Of a stretch of 64,000 nt of DNA, positions 59,640 to 64,000 are shown piece by piece. Origin of the DNA: Salvator merianae (taxonomy: Eukaryota > Chordata > Lepidosauria > Squamata > Teiidae). Below the pieces are notes generated by a model that saw nothing but the letters and a program-made list of their open reading frames with translations, was not told where the DNA came from and ran no database searches. The stretch spans positions 32,146,625 to 32,210,624 of the forward strand of contig QVOM02000029.1 of the NCBI GenBank assembly GCA_003586115.2. Reading direction: 5' to 3'. Positions within the stretch are counted from its first letter, which is position 1. Each line of letters starts with the position of its first letter. The position numbers were made by a program, and so were the translations under genes.

Positions 59640-60720
59640 GAGGAAACATACAAAGGCCGCGGTCGGACATCGTCAATGTAATCTATATAGAAGAGTACAC
59701 GCAGTGAATTCGTCTTCTGGTCATTCCCACAGTTACAATTTAACACGGAGTCAATTCGTACTTGCTCGTTCCCACACTGATATTTCCCGTGCTTGGCAGT
59801 ACCCTTTCTGCCTCCACCCCTTGTCAAATTCTCCTCCCTATGCAGTCAGCGATTGGCTGCAGTCCCAACGTTCAAACCTTGACGTCACAGGGGCGGGAAA
59901 GTCAAGCTCTGCTCTCTGCATGTCCCCACTGCTGCCTCAGAACATGGGTTAACTTGGCAGCATTACTAGTCATTCGCCATTTGCTCCTCCCTGCAGCCTC
60001 TGTCTACCGAAGCAGAACTTAAAAACTACGTTCACTTTAAAACTATGAACTTTAAAAAACTAAGCTTTTGAAATGCGCAGTTCTGCTATCCTGCTGATTC
60101 ACTTTAGCGCAACTGCACAATTTAAAAATAGCGGGAGAGGTCCATAACAAAGGGAAAAAGTGGGGAGGGAACGTGGGGGGGCTCTACTATTTTTAACTGT
60201 GTGCTGACCACAGCAAAACTCCAAACAGGCGCAGTTTATTTTTTCCTTTAAAGAGCAGACGGAAGTGGAGAAAGCCTTTAATTTATTCCTGGCAGGACCG
60301 CAGCTTAGCGAAGAAGGAGGACGATTTCATTTCCCCTGGCAGCGAGGGAAGGGGGGATAATGGAGGCAGAGGGAACTACTGTGCTTCCTGCCCACCCACA
60401 AAGTGTGTCATTGGACGGCACAAAATGGGGATCCCTCCCTCTGCACGTCCCCCAAAACAGTACGGTCCCTCTCAAATAATCGCTTTCCCCGTGCCCACAG
60501 CACAAAGTAAAGCGCGCTAGCGATCTGGAACGGCTTGAGAGTTCATTAAATCCGAAGACAAAGTAATCCGGATTTTGCCAATTTAATCCATAAAAATTAC
60601 GGAACAGCAAGATCATGTCGGGACAGCGGGAACTGAAGACAGCCTGTAAACTGATTAAATGCCGTGTCGGAACGCAGCCAAAGAGAATCTAATGAGTCAC
60701 AATTCTCCTTGCCATATGGC
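59640..60720. promoter_or_regulatory. Intragenic CpG island with promoter motifs
   Basis: By eye this kilobase holds about three dozen CpG dinucleotides while flanking intron has very few. It contains a full CRE TGACGTCA (59880), a GC box GGGGCGGG (59890) and a CCAAT box read on the - strand (ATTGG at 59852), plus further CpG-dense stretches near 60,510-60,540 (AAAGCGCGCTAGCGATC). A TATATAG motif occurs at about 59,683 on the - strand. It lies within a SPAG1 intron. It could be an alternative SPAG1 promoter, a promoter of an antisense non-coding RNA, or an enhancer. No exon was identified from it. Confidence 0.65.
59852..59897. promoter_or_regulatory. CCAAT box, CRE and GC box cluster
   Basis: Within 46 bp: ATTGG (59852-59856, CCAAT on the - strand), the palindromic CRE TGACGTCA (59880-59887) and GGGGCGGG (59890-59897). 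Such tight clustering is typical of CpG-island promoters. The CCAAT orientation favours - strand transcription but does not prove it. Confidence 0.7.
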
Positions 60721-60779
60721 CCTCTAACAGGATAACAAACAACTCCTAGTCTTCTTATTTAACGTCTCTAAAGTCCATG

Positions 60780-60920
60780 TGCAGTGGGGTTGAGAGTGAG
60801 TGAAAGTTTTGCCTTCATCTTCTGCTTGAGAATGCCCAGAAACAATTCTGGGATGAGACATAATGCTGGACTAGATGGGCTATGGCCTGATCCAGTGGGG
60901 CTCCTCTTATGTTCTTAATT
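60780..60920 (+). mobile_element. CR1-like LINE 3' end
   Basis: Sense copy of the family tail: CATCTTCTGCTTGAGAATGC, TGGACTAGATGGGCTATGGC and TCCAGTGGGGCTCCTCTTAT. It abuts the CpG island. Confidence 0.8.
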
Positions 60921-63452
60921 TGAATTGAAAACAGAGTTGGGACCATTTCCTGCATTTGTAATGGACCTCAGAACATACAACCTCAACAAAGAATCCCAAG
61001 CTGTGGTTCTCCAATTCCTAAGCAGGTTAGAAAGGCTTTTGCTTGCAGAGGAAAGATTTTGCATACAATCAAAGGGATGAAATACTAATTGCCCATTATA
61101 AAAATAAGGTACAGCCTCATCACCATTTAAAGGACAGGCAGTCCAAGTGATCCAAACAACCTAGCATCCCAAAACCACATCTTCACTTCAAATTTGGGTG
61201 CAGATAGGACAGGGAATCCTTCTTCTAGCTACACTACACTTGCCTAGTCCTCATCATTCAAAAATCATCAGGATGTAGGTAGATGAATAAAATAAAATAA
61301 CGAACCTTCCCAAGTTATGTAAAAGTTCTCTTCCAGAGACTCTAATGTAACTTGATTTTTGTGTACTAGCTGCACCTGCATCTTTGGGACTCCAGGTGCA
61401 TGACTTCACCACAACTAAAACCACAAAGACTAAGACACTACCACTGGAGTTTCTTTCCCTTCAAATTGCCCTTCTCTCCCTTACCTCAATGTGGTCTTGC
61501 TATCTCATCCTGCCCTACGCTCTGTTTCCCTCATGAGGTGGCACCTGGGCCCTCAGAGGGGCAACACAGTGGTTGCTAGGAGAGCTGGTGCTTTGCTGTG
61601 CTCAGTTAGGCAGGCTTGCTGCAGGAGTTGCTCCCAGTTGCTCATCCCCAGACATGAGAGCACCAAATCATCAACTTCTTTGCACAAGCACCAAACCTTG
61701 TTTCTTATACAGTACTGTATGAACAACTCTGACTCTCTTCTGTTCCATAGCAATACAAAAAAATAAGAAGGTACTATGCTGTGTCAACTTTTAATGAAAG
61801 TCCCAGACTATATTATTTGCAGATTGCATAACTTGGGGGGCTCCTGTATGCTATTCGACAAATACGAATGATGGCACATCAATAAAGAGCATAAAATAAA
61901 TAAGCTTGTGATCAAACAGTGGCCAGTTTAGTTCTGTGAAAATTATCAAAGTATTGCATCATTAGAGTTAAATAATATTCTCAGTTCAGTAAGTTTCCGA
62001 AGTTTTGCAAAGCCTGACCAAAGACACAATAAAACAAGAAGATAAAGAAAACTAAGATCTTTACTACAGAAGAGACCCCTTTCAAAAGAAATTTATCTAC
62101 ATGATAATGAACTGCTAGTGTGTGTCCAAAATCTCCAAGATATGGAAAGATAAGGCAAGTCTTGGTATGCGGAGCATCATGTACTTTGAGAAACTTTCCC
62201 TCAATGCTACAGGGCTTTCCTCCCCTTTAATTGACTCACCAGGGCTTAGTACAGCAAAGGAAATCACAAAGGCAGGTGGGCTATTTCCCTCTGAGAGCCA
62301 CAAACCTGGCATCCTGCCTGCCTGACCTGCAGCAGTGGGGAACTCCAGTGTCCACTCTGCATCACCACAAACGCCGGTCTGCCCCAACTACAGTGGCAAA
62401 ATTAAAGGAGCTCCTGCTCAAGTGCTGGGACCATGTGGTGCAAGATGCGGCTGCAACTCCTACTGCCATCCCAGGACAAGAGAGGTGGTCATCAGACTTT
62501 GGCAGCCTGAATTCTGCTCAAAAGCTACAGAGCAAGATAAAAGAGACATAAAGGCGGACCAGTAACTCCCAAATGACAGTGGGAAGAGTCAGGTAACAGC
62601 CATGCATTGGACCAAGGAGGGCAAAGTACGTTCCTCTCATGTAGGCCTCAGGCCATGCATGGTGGTACAGTAAGGTTAATTTTGTCTGGAGAGAAGGGAA
62701 GGATTACTTTCCCCTTGTTTGCTCTAAGCCAGCCAATATTAGAGGGGGAAAGAAGAGGAGAAGGTGGTGAGAAGGGCACCAATTAGACAAGCACAGCAGG
62801 TCCAATGGCAAGGACTATTCTGTCCCCAAGAAGAAAAAAGTAGGAGGAGAGTGCAGTAGCCATTTCTTCAGAATGTACACATAGATCATTTTAACATTCA
62901 GGCTCAGCACCTAGTAACAAATATAGCGTAACACAATGTAAAGTGTTTGTAAAACCACTTTCACTCTGTTGATGTTGAAGTCTAAACACCATACTAAAAA
63001 ATGGGTATTTACACTAGCACAAATTTCTTGTTAAATCATTTGAAACAAAATGTTTACAGCAACACAGCGTTTTAAAAAAATAAAAAATGATGACTTTTGC
63101 AATGGCATATTAATGTATTAATGCCACTGACATCTGGGCTACTGCTGTTACTATGGTACTCCACGGTCTCTATGGCCATAATTCAACATGCAATTGTGTT
63201 GATTAAATCACACTGAAGTAAGCAGGATTTAAACAAGTTAGTGGCAAGGATTTCAGTATGTACCTACAGTGACGAAGCCACTAATAAGCCTGCAAATTAA
63301 GGGAGTGAAAACTTGCCATTTTAAAACATTGGATTACACTGATACAATTTTCAAATTACTAAGTCAAGTTTTAACAGGTCTGTCATATGTTGGAAATCTC
63401 AACTAATTAAACTATAAAAATTGTTAAAAATAATGAGACAGTGTTATCTTAC
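60921..63452. other. SPAG1 intron, no recognised element
   Basis: About 2.5 kb of mostly unique DNA; a somewhat GC-richer stretch at 62,260-62,560 shows no exon with family similarity. Confidence 0.4.
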
Positions 63453-63558
63453 CGAGCATAGTAGATAACTGCTTCTTTATAGTCCCCTGTGATAAATGCC
63501 TCATTGCCCTTTTCTCTTTCACGATTAGCAATCAAACTCTTCTCTTTCAAAGTCATAC
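63453..63558 (-). CDS. SPAG1: SPAG1 coding exon: first helices of TPR cluster 1
   Basis: On the - strand, the acceptor TTTCTAG is followed by MTLKEKSLIANREREKGNEA and FITGDYKEAVIYYAR, ending at GCTCG|GTAAGA. The motif GNEAFxxGDYxEAVxYYxR is the first TPR helix pair of SPAG1. It enters in phase 1, so a coding exon lies upstream beyond the window; the Met seen here is not the start codon. Confidence 0.93.
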
Positions 63559-64000
63559 CTAGAAACAAAATATTTACTAAAGGCAAAATATTAATTACAA
63601 AACATGAAGAAGACCCAGAAAATGAAATTTTTCAGTCCTCCTCAGACTCTCAGCAGTGTTTATACTGTAGACCACAGGATATTTTGGTGGACACTCAACT
63701 GTAAACTAGAAACACTGAATTACAGTAGTTCCATTCGTATCTGCGGGGGGTCACTTCCAAGAAGTAATATTTGACAAGTCAGAGTCCCTTTCAACAGGTA
63801 ATATTTGGCAAGCATCAGTCTTATGCCCAAGTTATTTAACGTTTACATGATTCCCATAGTCATCTGGTGTTTCAGGCAAAGTATCATCAATAAGCACAAA
63901 AGTGGTTATTCACATTCACATATGTCCTTCACGTTCGAAGCAGAAGAATGAATTGAAATGTTTGACTGATGCAAGCGGGTTTCTATGATGATTTGGCTGA
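63559..64000. other. SPAG1 intron running out of the window
   Basis: The phase of the exon at 63558 requires a coding exon further right. None is seen in these last 440 bases. Confidence 0.5.

Larger units (their letters stand above)
35404..63558 (-). other. SPAG1: SPAG1 gene, all but its 5' exons (thirteen coding exons)
   Basis: Thirteen exons on the - strand splice in frame into 760 residues plus stop, matching SPAG1 from about human residue 200 to the end. Known for the family: a cytosolic TPR cochaperone that binds HSP70/HSP90 and, with R2TP-type partners, assembles axonemal dynein arms; human loss causes primary ciliary dyskinesia; it was first found as a sperm antigen. Seen here: TPR cluster 1 (exons 63558 to 56847), a charged linker, TPR cluster 2 (51389 to 49142), a second linker, TPR cluster 3 (43186 to 40929), then an acidic linker and an RPAP3_C-type C-terminal domain (36048 to 35404). 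All introns are GT-AG, phases agree, and no internal stop appears. It converges on RNF19A with about 15 kb between the two 3' ends. Confidence 0.95.

Noticed and set aside
59443..60022. Open frames of 86-169 codons near the CpG island
   Set aside because: High GC removes stops by chance; no recognisable domain, no splice structure, and both strands are open in places.
60305..60616. A - strand frame of about 100 codons in the CpG island
   Set aside because: No similarity to SPAG1 or any family I know; GC-rich background explains it.
1..64000. CRISPR arrays, bacterial operons or a prophage
   Set aside because: No spaced direct repeats of the right size, no Shine-Dalgarno-led gene runs; spliced vertebrate genes rule out a prokaryotic source.

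Overview
This window is vertebrate nuclear DNA, most likely from a squamate reptile. The evidence is short exons with GT-AG introns that translate to two well-known vertebrate proteins, low CpG outside one island, and an interspersed-repeat set (L2-like and CR1-like LINEs, a Sauria-type tRNA SINE, a DIRS-like element, Tc1/mariner and GGGCC-ended MITEs) of the kind seen in lizards and geckos. The species cannot be fixed from this sequence alone.

Two partial genes lie tail to tail. RNF19A (dorfin, an RBR-type E3 ubiquitin ligase) is on the + strand. Its last eight coding exons (3695-18359, 613 codons plus stop) run from the IBR through RING2, the two-membrane-segment region and the Ser-rich C-terminus, followed by a 3'UTR ending near 19,815. 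The RING1 exon and start codon lie to the left of the window. SPAG1 (TPR and RPAP3_C-domain cochaperone for axonemal dynein assembly) is on the - strand. Thirteen coding exons (63558 down to 35404, 760 codons plus stop) cover all three TPR clusters and the C-terminal domain; the N-terminal exons lie to the right of the window. I inferred all exon edges by hand from splice consensus, frame continuity and protein similarity; phases are consistent across every junction. From memory, the same convergent RNF19A/SPAG1 arrangement occurs in human 8q22.

Layout: 1-3694 RNF19A intron (microsatellite, L2-like fragment); 3695-18359 RNF19A exons, with introns holding CR1/L2 fragments and one LTR-like segment; 18360-19815 3'UTR; 19.8-35.1 kb convergent intergenic region dominated by transposable elements (Tc1 copy with long TIRs, DIRS-like element carrying a nested MITE and a nested LTR, GGGCC MITEs, SINE, antisense L2); 35.1-64 kb SPAG1, with intronic CR1, L2, SINE, MITE and mariner-type insertions and an intragenic CpG island near 59.6-60.7 kb that contains CRE, GC-box and CCAAT motifs.

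I found no new gene system. The points most worth a second look are the intragenic SPAG1 CpG island with promoter motifs, an internal MGN-type start context in a SPAG1 linker exon, a repeated GGGCC-ended MITE family nested in older elements, a DIRS-like tyrosine-recombinase retroelement, and an LTR flanked by an unexpectedly long (28 bp) near-identical direct repeat.
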